Assembly (NCBI GenBank): GCA_003864495.1
Contig: ML133500.1
Span: forward strand, 210,710 to 274,709
Direction: 5' to 3'
From: Nemopilema nomurai
Taxonomy: Eukaryota > Cnidaria > Scyphozoa > Rhizostomeae > Rhizostomatidae
Length of the DNA stretch: 64,000 nt
Shown here: positions 12,601 through 24,776 of the stretch, in pieces
Layout of the letters: every line of letters begins with the position of its first letter
Position numbering within the stretch: position 1 is the stretch's first letter
The notes under the pieces: model-generated
Databases searched by the model: none
The model's input: only the letters and a program-made list of their open reading frames with translations
Told to the model about the DNA's origin: nothing
Made by a program: the position numbers and the translations under genes

Positions 12601-15600
12601 GAAGCGTGGGAATATCCCAATCGACTTCTGTTTATCGTACAAATCGATTATAAGTGCAGATCTGTAGCTTCAGATAGCAATATGTTTGGTATCTCATTTT
12701 TAAGCAACAACTGTGGTTGTATCTGCAAATTCAAGTATGTGAATTTGTGGTGTCTTTCCCGCGTTTCACTCTGAGAAAACAAGGCAGGTTTACAAGTGCA
12801 ACATGTCCAAATTCACCTTTTCCGTCATTTTTTCTAAAGCAATTTTCTATCTATTGCTCTTAATCTTTTGACTTGCTTTGTTGATTCCCAAGGGCTCTCT
12901 ACAGCGATTAATTTTTGGTGGATCCCTTGATGACTTTGATATTCTCAGCAAAACTGAGAACTCTTATTCACAAAACTCTCCCTATAGGACCGTCTCCCTT
13001 AAGGAACGCCTCCATATTCTCATTTGCTCTTCTGTAGTTTCCTCGTATAAGTGCCCTGGCTGCCATGCCTTGAGCCATGGGAAAACAGCCCGTAATTTAC
13101 ACGCTTTAGATAGCACCTGGGAATCAACAAAGCAGGTCAAAAGATTTAAAGCAACTGTTCCGCCATTAAGGACCACACTTCTAAGTCCGGCCACGATTTT
13201 TCTATCTGATCATAAGCATTTAAGGGTTTTTGTGCAAGATGATGAAGCCACAAAATAGTCATTCCATCGTGATGCTGGTGCCTTTTTTATCTTCAGTAAC
13301 TCATCATTGAAGGATGATTATTGTCAATTAGCAAGCAAAGCCACATCCAAATTTGTGTGGGTCCCCTAAAATATGCAAAGGGAGTTGGTATGATGCTACT
13401 CAATTCATCGACAGTTCTTTATACAGGCTTAACAAAATTCTTCTTGGGGCCCCCTTAATTTAAAAACCTTAGAGGGCCTCTTGGCCCGGGCCTAATAGGC
13501 TCATGGGTAAACGCGTTACTGATAGCATGTAAACTAAAATTTGCTCTGAAGAGCCGGTTGTTGTTTTCTCAGATATGGGATGTATTCTGTCAGCAATCAA
13601 CCGCATTGCGAAGATTTGGGCCTGTCACCGCGTTTGTTAGCTGGTCCCCGTTGCAAGATTGCTTGTTTGCTTCGACTGTGAAAGACCTGTTTAGGTGAGA
13701 CTTTTGACCTTTTTGTCTAGCTTGACACTTCAATTGCATGTTGTTCTCCTGCAAATTTAATCAAATACCAAAATATTTGCTTGCTTTTTACTAAGCGCAA
13801 AATATATTTGCAAGACCGTTCAAGGAAGTGGCTGATGATTTCGTATTTTCTACGTTACAACTTTTCTGTTTGAGACAATAGGTGCATTCATTTTGTAGGT
13901 TCTTTATATAATGACAAACTCCTATATAAACTTGAAATTCTATCGATATTCAGACTCTCAGATCCTCATGAAAATTATGCCGTGCGTTTTCACTCCGTCC
14001 ACGACAGTCATTTCCACTTTTTGTAATCTGTTTGGCGTCATGTTTAAGATGACAAGAAGGAACCAGGCCTTCTACGATGAGACATCTAAATCTGATTCTG
14101 ATTTCCTTGGCCCCTATACATGTACTTATATGTGTTGAATTTAATGCTTCGACTTAGTGTATAGATACACTGACACCTTGCCTAATCCATTTTTTTACAC
14201 AATTGTAAAGCAGCTTACAAACACAGCTGCCCCAAACGTAGCTCTCGCTTCTTCACTGATCAGCATCGCCAGACTGACAGAAATGTGTCAGGCACAAAAT
14301 TTTCTTTGACAGTTTTGATTTGGCTTAAAAAACAGCGTCCTAAGATGATCACATCTGCAAAGTTTGCCTTCAAGCGTCTCTGCGTTTACAAACGGAGATA
14401 AGTTTACAATTTGGTGATTTCCTGGAATTTTCATTGCATTTAAGTGACGCGGTCTTCTTAAACAAGATTGTACCGGCAGATGATATCGCCTATCTTACCA
14501 TCTCCGATGTTGAAAAATGTGCATTGACTGTCTATGCTTCACAAACCTGAGCAGATATTGATTAACATACAAAGGGCAGAGTTTCAAATAAGCTATTACC
14601 ATTGTACGTCAAGCTATTTTTTAGATAGAGCAATCAAACGACGAATAAACTGTGTGTTTAAGGTTCACTCTGGAATTAGTCTAAGATTTATCAAGCTACA
14701 AGTGCTGTCCTGAGACTCGATGAGATTACTGGTTAAGAAGCAGTGCCCATATCCTTCAGATCTTTGCTTCGGATTTCAGACAGACACATATTCAAGCTCT
14801 ATGAAGTGCACCATCTTGCTCGCCGCCATTATTGTATGATGGGTCTAGTTATGCCCATTACTTGAGTAGTCTTCAGAGCGAAGACAGAAATATCGTGCGA
14901 CTCGTAGAGAAAATATGAACGAGGGTTTTTGAATATTGATGAAAGGTGGACTGGAAATTATCGTCTGGACGGAAAAAGCCCTAACACAAGCTCTATCGAT
15001 CAAGTTGGTTAATATTTGAAGCATACAATTTCATCCATGCGAAACATCCATATCGACACGCGATTCACACTTGCACGAAGCTTGTCTGTTTGTCGATGAC
15101 GTCTAGGATCCAGGACCCCGTGGTGTGAATTCAGTTTTGGTCGCTCATCGCTCATTTCATGCGATTCAATTCATTAACTGAATTGAATAGCAGAATGTCT
15201 TTACGTTTTCGTTGAATTGCATGAATAATCTTACTGCTGCGTCCCTCCCACTATCTCATCAATTATCCATGAAATCCATTACGTTCGTGGGCTTAAGTTC
15301 CAACTTTCTTGACCAATGCTCACGTTTCTCAACTTCGATGCTGAGATAGCTCCTATAAATACTTGACACGCCCTTCGAACTAGACAATCTTAGACAGAAC
15401 TAGCTAATTCACATGCTGCCCCTTTTGTTTCGTCGGTTGTTATGAATCGGACCTCAGACAGCCATCGCCGCGAAATGTACTCTGGGACCATACTAGACAC
15501 CAATGCCTTATCGTCAGCTTACAAGCACCAACTGGTCCACCAGCCATTTGCCTACGTCATCCTAGCCCTGCTACGACAACACCTCTTGTTGCTTTCACCT

Positions 15601-18600
15601 TGTATCTCAAAATGTTTAAAATGACCTTATGGCTGTTTTTATGACCTTTTTTTCTGATGCTTTCTCTTTTTACATCGGTAGCATCAGGGGGCAAAGGCTG
15701 GCGCGCGCTGGTGCACTCTTGTGTTAAATGTTTCAAAATATACACAAAACAACCCCTCCCTGCGGCCCGTTTCACCTAAATTACTGTTCCCTAATTAATT
15801 AGGCTTGTTTCCTTTGGTTGCTGGTGAACCCTCGATTAATGAATGGCTAATATTCAATCGTGCAAGGTTCCCCGTTAATCCACTATCTCTCCGCCAATCT
15901 GTAGGATCTGGGAGGTCAATAACTGGACTTGCGAACGATGGTCGAATTTGAACGGCAGGTGCCAGGTACGTGCGAATCGCAGTTACGTAACAGTGCTGAG
16001 TGCAGCCATGTTAATGACCTCATTTCCTTCGAAAGTCGAGAATGTATCGAATTTCCAGCCATCGATTTCCTTACACGCATCTAGCTTACCTTGTAGCTTC
16101 GTAAATATTTATCATCATTTTGCATACCCTGGTAGTCCTTGCTTCAAATAATGCGTCACAGAATAACAAAATTCAAAGTCTCTCCTTAAAAGGCTTTGAT
16201 TGTCGATCTTTGAACAAGCGATCACCTATAAGATTAACTTTTTAGCTTTCAGGGCCCATTGTGCCCTATAGAATTCCATCCCAAGAAATTGAGATAAGTG
16301 TGGTTGCTGCTGCCAGACGTTGATGCCTCCTTTCTTAGGCTATCTACAACCCAAAAGACATTCTTTGCTATAATTAATCGTTTTAAAGCATTTTCATTAA
16401 CAGATCGCAGCTGCTTCGCTTCAAATAATGAACCGAACCACTAGTACTGCGTACATGAACAGCGACAATCACATCTCTCTATTTTATTTTTCGTCAAATG
16501 GTGTTATGCTGGATTTTTGCCTGAATTTCTTTTTCGTTAGATTGCACATTGGAGCCCCTGCGAGCGATATCTTATATTTTCTGTGGAGGAGGAGCCATCT
16601 TTGTATTACCTTTATTTTCAAAAGCAACAAGGTATGTGCGACCTTACCCAAATGATATTACTTTACTTGCATAAACAGCCTTTCTCTATGCAGCAATATT
16701 TTGGACCTATTGAACACTAGATATCCCTGCACCCAACTACCTTGGATGTGTCTCCCCATCAACAACCGGTTTCATCGCTACGCAGTTATAATTTGTATTA
16801 GAGCCAGGAATAGCTTCTTTTATCCACACTTCAGATAAGTGATGCAGGCTTTAGCCATCTTGGTCCGTTTAGGCGGCGCTGAATCCCGTTGATCCGGTCT
16901 CGCAGTATCTGAATGTAATTCTAGGAGCTGCCGGCTTCGCTTCTACGGCCAGTGGCATTGCCGTCAAATGTCTCGATTTCTCCGATTGCACGTGGGATAC
17001 AGACGACGGCGACATCAGGTGAGTTGCCCTAGGCTCCTTCGTAGCTGACCTGCTTCGTGCTTTTGCGAGTTTTGTCGCCCACGCCGCCCACCGTGCTCAA
17101 CCCGTCTTGATAAAGTGAGAGAAGAGGGCTCCGCGTAAGCGAGCTATGTGCGCCCCAAAATGGCAATCGAATGATGATCAAGCTTCTTAAAAGTGTAGCT
17201 GCTTAACGTGGTTCTTTTTTCTATTCCATATTCTTAATGGTTTCTTTACTATGGTCAGGATTTAAGTAATCCTGTTTTCATGGCTAACGTTTCAAACATC
17301 TGGGGGAGTTTATAAGCGGATGGAGGCTCTTCAGACAGATTTTTTTGCTTCAGGAACTTGCTCTGAAGAAATCGTATATCTAAGGCCGGCAATACCTTTG
17401 TTATTCAAAAACATGCAGACCAAATCTCGTCCCGTTTTGAAGTAATTCTTTCTTGGATTATGACAGCATCGGCGGGGCTCTACAGTCAATGGCCTGGGAC
17501 CCAACGGGCAGCCGTCTGGCAATCACCTTCAAAGGTACCTGAGCCGCATTTGTATTCATATTTGTTTGCCACTAATCTTTGTTGGGATGTCCTTTGTTGG
17601 TCCTTAGTCTACTACTATAGCACAAAGCCCAGGTTAAGTCAGCTGATAATTGTGTACATTCGCTCTGTATAAAGTTACCAAAAAGGAACTGTTGCTAAGC
17701 GACCACAGTGTTTACTGGTTTGCAAAGTGATCCTGAGGTATATATAGTTGACAGTGTGTTTTAAGCCATTTTTAATCTGTGGTTGCATTCTCTCCATATT
17801 TTTCCATGCAAACTGCTAGTCTAGCCAGTGTGGTGGTTTTCACATGCTGTATTCAAGGGTTTAGTTTCCCGGTCATTATCATAATGATCTAAGAGAAACC
17901 AACAGTGATCCACACTTTTTCTACGATTAGTTTAAACCACGTAAAACGCTTTTTAGGAGATTTGCACCCGTCCATGCGTTTACCATTCCTTTCCTTTTCA
18001 CAGCAATTCCTCATTTTGTCTCAGACTTGAGTTTCATGACAGGATTGAAGTTTCCCGCTTTTTCACAGATAAAAACAACGTTGCTGGGGTGCAACCATAC
18101 ATTGGGCTCTTTCGCACAACTTTGGAGCCGGTTTTTGAGATCTTACCCTGGTTAGTCTGCCTTTTTATTCTTGACGATTGGTTCACTATTGCCGGCATTA
18201 AGCGTGCACTAGCCCAAAGGAATAAAATGAACGTATAGCTTTGCTTTATATATATTTATATAACGTTCGCCTAAAAGAACGGATAATAGACCAGAAAATA
18301 GATCGAATATAGGTAAAGTACCTACCTAGCTAAGGAAACAGACCCCAACAAAAGTTTGTTGCACAAAGGAAAATTGAGAACATTTTCTTGTGCAATCGTA
18401 TTTTACTGGAACAATTTTTAACCTAAGAACGAGCCTTGATTTTTCACACTCTTATAAATGAGTTTGCGGTAAACAGTACAGGTGAATTTCTTACAGCATG
18501 GTCAATAGCGTATTGTAAAGTACTTCTAAATATGACCCTATCGAATAATTTCTCAATTCACATTAATTAATTTGCAGTGGTTTTGTAACTGGTCAACCAG

Positions 18601-19219
18601 GTGAAACCCCACTTGCCATTTCCTTCCTGCCAAGTTTTGATCGAGGTGCACTGTTGTTAGTGGTAAGTTGCAATGTTACCTTTTTTAGAGAGCTGTTGTT
18701 CCCTTCGCCGTCTCACTAGAATGCCACAAATTTCGCTCAAAACTTGATTGCCAAACTAGGGAATGCTTTAATTAGAGTATCATCTAGCTTAGATGGTAGA
18801 GATTGACTTTATATTCTTTCCTTTATTTATTTCATATTTTGAAAAGATTTCGAGCGATATTAAGTAGTGAAGGTGACTTGAATGTATAGCAGCATCAGAG
18901 AAAGTCCATCAAAAGAAGCAGTCATGCAATTAGCAGGCATTTTTAATAACGAGATGCCTTTTTAATTCTGCCATGTATCTTCCGGCTGATTTTGCTCAAG
19001 GGTGATATGTTTACAGTTTACAGTAGTTTATGTCATTACTGCTTTATGTCATTTCCCGTTGTGTTGCTGTTTTTGCAGTGCTGGTCATCAGGAATGGTGT
19101 CACAGATACCCTTGCTGTTTTACACTGAAAGAAACGCGGCCATACCGAATCAAGAACTTGCGAGTGATATCAAAGATCCAGCTGAACTAACTGAAGTTCT
19201 CCAGAGCTTGTCAGAATAG
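6641..19219 (+). CDS. AAAS: Aladin, WD-repeat nucleoporin
   Basis: Eighteen exons: 6641-6757, 7481-7617, 7936-7988, 8552-8658, 9726-9772, 10331-10397, 10495-10505 (inferred micro-exon), 11411-11476, 11878-11961, 12391-12511, 13573-13694, 15905-15965, 16541-16631, 16925-17018, 17467-17534, 18069-18150, 18578-18662, 19079-19219. Phases close to 518 codons including the stop, 517 aa (human aladin 546). Diagnostic stretches include the start MSCFLGTPIP (human MCSLGLFPPP), AFGVHPQINSFAVAY, LFWILDPST, GHNPVTCLAWSGDGRLLASG, IWEVNNWTCERW, HWSPCERYLIFSVEEEP, SMAWDPTGSRLAI and GLFRTTLEPVFEILPC. In the family, aladin is a WD beta-propeller scaffold anchored at the nuclear pore through NDC1. The N-terminal exons (6641-8658) are less conserved and less certain. 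The start at 6641 is preferred over in-frame ATGs at 6548 and 6566 because of its resemblance to known N-termini. Introns are much longer than in the neighbouring WASP gene. Confidence 0.93.
10495..10505 (+). other. AAAS: Inferred 11-nt micro-exon of the aladin gene
   Basis: The exon ending at 10397 (phase 0) and the one starting at 11411 (needs two leading bases) do not join in frame. Between them, the 11 bases after the acceptor attgtattaccag (AAC ATA AGA AT) supply exactly phase 0 to phase 2. The joined peptide QNIRILNDFEPVLKD fits the WD-strand position where human aladin has DDSVRVYNAS. The proposed donor (gttttt) is weak, so the exact boundary is uncertain. Confidence 0.45.
12880..13258 (+). 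mobile_element. Degenerate Penelope-like / GIY-YIG-type retroelement fragment in an aladin intron
   Basis: An open frame of about 125 codons lies wholly inside the intron between 12511 and 13573. Its middle reads LKERLHIL, VVSSYKCPGCHALS and HGKTARNLHAL. This follows the order seen in the GIY-YIG endonuclease end of Penelope-like elements: a hydrophobic VVYKY lead, CPGC, a Y-x-GKT-x-R block, then a histidine-bearing helix. The GIY/YIG tyrosines are not preserved, no intact EH motif follows, and no reverse transcriptase is present, so it is a dead fragment. The assignment rests on remembered motif patterns only. Confidence 0.35.
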
Positions 19220-22200
19220 AATGAATCGTCTCCTCGTGCTGCTCTTAGTAATGTATAATGTTAAATTAAATCAAAGTATTTTTTAATTCAAACTGATAAA
19301 GAGCAAAATTTTGTTTAGCTTAAATTTTTCTTATGCAAAAATCTCCCAATATTTTGTTCATCCGCGTTAATGCGATTTCTGGGATGCTCATCCCACTTTG
19401 CTTTGCAAAAAATCTAAGATTTACTAAACGAAAGTGACAACAAGGAACAATAAGGTTATTTTCCTTTCTCCTCTTTGCGTTCCACTTCCTCGTTGGTATG
19501 ACACCCACCAGAGGCGGTGGTTCAATCCTGATTCATCAATGAGGTCATCCATTTATCGTGGCTAGCGTGGAATAGCCCGTTTTCCGTTCAATCCATCGTA
19601 GCAAATCTTGAACTAATCTTGAAATCGAGGATTATTCGCCGCGATTGGTGGTTACTTTCGGTGTCAACACTGGTCAGCCCTGGTCAGTCAACATTTTCTC
19701 TTTGACTTTACTATCTAACCACAACGTCCCTTCTTCATGCTGCACAATAAAGCCAAATGTCATTCAACGCATTTACGATTTTGTTACGGGTCACGCCACG
19801 GTTGCTCTAAAGAAAACAGAATTCGCCTAACTTCGGCTTACACCCAGTTAAGCGGTGATGTTTTCCTGAATCGAATCTGCCAATGACGTATCTCTAAGGG
19901 CCAGCTTCCATTACTCATTACCAGGGCCGCATTAAGGGGGTGTGGGGCCCTGGGCCCAATGCTCGTACCCCCCTCCCCTCATTATGTGCTAAAGTAGTTC
20001 GTGGCTGGGGGTGGGGGATGGGGAGAAGGAGGGGAGTAGGGAGGGGAGTAGGAGAGGGAGTAGGAGGGGGAGTAGGAGCGGGAGTAGGAGGGGGAGATAT
20101 CAATGTCTTCTAAAGTTCTGATGATCTCTTCACTGTTGGTCGAGGTACAACCATCAGGGACCTGAACTGTAGTTCTATATATACTTGGCTTCCCATTTTC
20201 TACGCCTTTCTCCAACATTCAAATGTACCCATGCACAAAGATGGTCTAAAGTCCTCAATGCATAAATGATTTCAGAATGTATCAGTTTGCCAGTTAGAGG
20301 GGTCAGTTATTCTTCTATTTGAACGGATTCGTTGGTAACAAGACCTTTGGACGACAATGCAAATTTTAAGCATTCCTATTGTATGGACATGCGCTCGCGT
20401 CCGTCGCGTCGCAAAAGATTCATGCGCAAAGTCATCTGCCCATCTCCTCACACCTCGATTGAATGAGTGATCATTTTTCCACATTCCGAAAGGATAAACG
20501 TGTTTCTATTTTGGCCTTAGTGCTCCATCCAAAATACGTTCAGTGGCTATGGGTGCCAATATTAATCACTTTCACTTGTCCCCGATCGGCGTAAACACAA
20601 GAAGCTGTCTTTTATCAACTTCAAGCGTGATAATCCTTCCCTTGATAAGATTTACAGTTTTTGCTGGTTGTGATTGTCGAGTTATGTGAACGTGATTGTT
20701 TGTGATTCTTAGTAAGCCAGAAAGGATTCAGACAATGTACATTGAATGTATAGACGCTGTAACATTGGAAGACCTCCAGGCACGGCGAATCGCTTAGAGA
20801 TAGAGAATACTATCATTTGCTACTATCATCTGTGGTTATCAAGTGAAAATTAACGTACGTCATGCAAGGGCCTACTTAAAGATTCAAATCAAAGAATGTG
20901 GAGGATATGTTTGTGCTGGAGTTTGGCTACAAGCCCAGATAGGAATACAAGGACTACTAGAATACTGATTGAAAAAATAACCAATATGCTATATTTGGCG
21001 AAATTTGATTATTAACAGCCGCGTTGAGTTTAGCGACTAATCTTAGGCGTTCTCTTGGACGCAGAGCTGTGACACAATTTAGTAAAGATCCGCAATCCAG
21101 AAGCCAGTTATGACAAGTGCGTCAGTGTCACTCCTTCGGCTTGATTTCCATGATCCGTTGTCATTAAATATTCGCCAGACATAGCAACACAGACTCCCCC
21201 AGACATGGCACGGTAGCCGGAACTTTTGATTCTCCTATCATAATTTCATAAAATGTTGAGATTCATATTTATATTGTTTTCAGTACTTCGACCCCAGTAC
21301 ATTTCTAGTACTATGAAGGCATAGGCTTATTTCGTGACAATTCAAAATTGTGTGTTATTTACTTCTAAGCATATGTCAAGGGGCAAGTTGATTATCTTGA
21401 CTTATTAATGCTGATAGGGACTTTGGCCCCAAAACAATTTATAAAAATTACTAGCATCAAAACATGTCGTGTTGATAAAGCAAGGAGCAAGCCAAGGCGT
21501 TTTTGAAGTTGTTGTTGTATGGCTCCACGAGTCCTACTTGACCATACGTTGTAGGCCACGCAGCAACGTGTTAGCAGTCATGACGCAGCTCGTAGTAAAA
21601 TCGGTCCAGCTCCGTCTTTGGATGCAGCCAAGTACGCAGAAGCGCCAAGTGCAAGCAGACAAATTTTTAGAACAGAAGTTACGAAGAAAGGTCATGTGAA
21701 GTTTGTTTCTCAAAGACATGATTCAGACATGGCTCAAGACAGAAGCAACACTTTGAAAAGCCCTTTTACTTGAATGATGAATTGAGAAGGCACTTTCTAC
21801 TTAGTTCGATATCAATAGTTAGACCCAAGTAAAAGCTTTCGTTTGCCTGTATCTTGATCCAACACTTTAGTGTATCATGCAATAAAGACTTTGTCATCAC
21901 TTCGGTTGGCTCATGCAAGACAGGACCTTTGAACTGGTACGGACGTTCAACAAAATTCATTGGTCCAATGTACACTTGCACCTACCTTACAAAAATACAT
22001 TTTTCTCAAAGCACTGCTAATCACATGAGAGAAATTAAAGATGCGGAAATCTCTTATACATCCACCTTCAAAGAAAAAGACCGTGATACCTTCCAACTTC
22101 AAAGAAAAGCACAGGGTAATTTTGTAGAATGCGAATTAATTGTCCCTTTGTTGCATACCGTATCGAAATATTGCCTATAAGTTGCATACCGATGTCAATC

Positions 22201-24776
22201 AAGCTAGCGGCTAGCGGTCAGGTATAGCATTTGTTGTTATCCAAAGGTCAGCTTGCGATGTAGTTTTAATTACATAACATGCCAGCCAGATGTCATAAAT
22301 ATGTCAATACTGCAATGACATGAAATATGCTACACCCTCTAAAATTTTCAGAAAGTTGGCCCATGGGTTCTCACTTATGTCACAAACGTGCAAAACATAT
22401 TACGTCAATGATCAAGATTGATGAACGGTCGGCCTAAACACTGTGTACCTCTCAGTTGTTAATTTTACATTTTCAAGCAATGCTACTGTTTATTCTGATT
22501 GGTTCATACTGTTCAAGAATAGTCCTTGAATACTGCACCAGAAGCTCAATGTAAATATGTTGCCAGAATTATATACCCAAAAGGAGGAATGTTACAAGGT
22601 TTTTACTCTAACATTTCTGGCTGCAGCGAATTTGCAGCCCACAGCTGTTTCTGCTTGCTGCTTCGACCAGTCGACAAATCTAGATCTCTGGTTCATTTGC
22701 ATGCCATCTCCTCTTCCGATTCAAGACAGTATATCCGATGGTTCCAAACGAAAATCTTTGTTTGTGCGAGCCTTCCTATTTTTGGTGTTTTTGTTGAGAT
22801 CTGGTCTAGTTTTATTCATCAAAGTAAGCAGTGTCATCCATAGGTTAGCAGTGCAAATTTTCAGAACAGAGCTTGTCAAAGAAATAATGGATTATACCAA
22901 GCATATTTGTGTCGGCGTTTATTTGTGATCCATTTTTAATTCTGATTACCCAGAAGATCATGAATAATTTTACGTGATGCCTGCAATGTTGGATCGAGCC
23001 TAATTGTAATGCTTTGTCTGGTCAATCTCCATTTTTTTAGTCATACTGCCGCCCGATTTTTGTTTTAGCTATGTTCAAAGGAAGGCTCTCGACATGAATA
23101 AAGCTGGAAACCGTTTTCATAATATCGTAGAGTATATCGCAGAGTCTGTCAGCAAATTATTTTTGAAATGCCCGTTTTCTTTGTGAGTTGGGTTTTTCAT
23201 GTAAAATGGTCTTCATTCCTCCACTAACTAAGCTCGCTTCACTTTAGTTCTTTGCAATTGAGTCGGTTTAAAATTGCCGTCAGTACTGCAATGATTTGAA
23301 AGCGATGCCATCCTTCAAGCAAACTTTCTTAGACTCCTGCAAAACCCCTTTGGTTTTCAATTCAGACTCGATTCTTTGTAACAGACTCGAGCCTTTAGTA
23401 ATAGTGTCACCTTTTTTTCTTTAATAAGATTTGGCGCCTTTTGATCCGATTAGAATATTCTCAAGGTGAATCTGAAGTAAATAATCTGAGAAGATCACGG
23501 TTTATATCCTTCCAGTACTACAGTCCCATTTCATCCACAGTTTTCATCCATATTACTTCAATGAAAATGATTATAATTGAAACGAGGCTTTCACTAGTTT
23601 AATACAAAAACAAGCAACTTTATCCCAAGTCAAACGGCTAAATTTTTGTGATATCGAAACCAAAACTCAAAACGTTAGCTTTTCAAGATTAGGTGCAGAT
23701 AATTTGGTTGTTTGGACCAAACCAAGGTCTTCTCAAAACGTTTTGGTCACGAGCCTTCAAAATTGATAACCTCCTTTTGCATTGTGTGAGAAGAGCAAAG
23801 ATTCAAGATTAAAAACTCCTCGTTCAGCAAATCTAGCAAATCAGTTCATCAGTAATTCTGCAGTTCTGTTCCTTGACCATAAAATGGTATCTCCAAACAT
23901 CTTTTATTCGTCTATTTGTAATACTGACATCGTATTGACAGTCCATGAGTGTACGATTTTTATTCAGTCCCTACTACATATATTCCACTGGAAATGAATA
24001 TTTGTTGCTTCTGAAAATGACGCTCTATTAAATAAACCTATACTGAACACCTCAGTTCTGTTGCGAAATAAAAAAGATTCATTCATTGAAAAAAACGTTT
24101 TCCATAATAAATGCATCGCAGAATTTTCACGCGGGGCGTGTATTTGCATCGAAGCGACACAGACAAAATATATGCAAAAACATTCCCAAAAAATTCTGAC
24201 GTGAAAATGGAACACTGATTGTTTATCAAAGTTTCTAACAGCTGTCGCAGTTTCAAAAAATGATTTCTTGAACTTGTGGCTACAATAATTTCTATACGTT
24301 GGTTACTTATAAAATAGTTTATGTTAATAAACTGTTAGCTTTTTTTGACTTCTAGAAACTCATTTTCCCCCGTTGCTAATTTATGAAAAGATAAGGGTTG
24401 TCGCCAGACCGTATCTGAGATCAAGTTGGGCATCCTTGGTATTATCAAGACGAAATCAGTTGCTAGGCCGTCGTCTCGTGTGAATCCGGATTGTTTCGGA
24501 TTGCAATCCGGTATTGATTTCATGTCGTAATCTGCACTTCGAAGGGAGGAAGGCTTCATGAGGACATCGCTGCACATGGCTGTGTGAGGAACAGGGAGAG
24601 AAAATCGCGACACATTGTTACTGTGAAATAATTTGCAGAAATGTGTTGAGGATAACTCGCAGTTGTGGGCATTTCTTGGCTTTAAGTGCGCACCTATTGC
24701 GAATTAGGAAATCGGTTGACACGGACGACCAATCACGATATTATGGCCTAAGCAAGCTCGTTCAAAATATCATGAA
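19220..24776. other. Gene-poor interval between aladin and C3G
   Basis: No conserved coding exon was found on either strand. Scattered ORFs of 60-125 codons lack domain signatures and overlap in conflicting frames (for example around 22526-22928). The purine-rich minisatellite at 20007-20096 is the only clear structural feature. The rightmost part should hold the C3G promoter and 5' UTR. Confidence 0.5.
20007..20096 (+). repeat. Purine-rich G-dense minisatellite (GGAGTAGGAGGG-like units)
   Basis: About 90 bases are almost pure purine on the + strand, built from imperfect 6- and 12-base units around GGGAGTAGGA. Runs of 3-5 G recur at short spacing, so the strand could form G-quadruplex or triplex structures. 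The antisense frame reads as S/P/Y repeats, which is a composition artefact. Confidence 0.85.

Noticed and set aside
22526..22928. Two overlapping + strand ORFs of 105 and 123 codons
   Set aside because: They overlap in different frames, have no domain and lack splice context.
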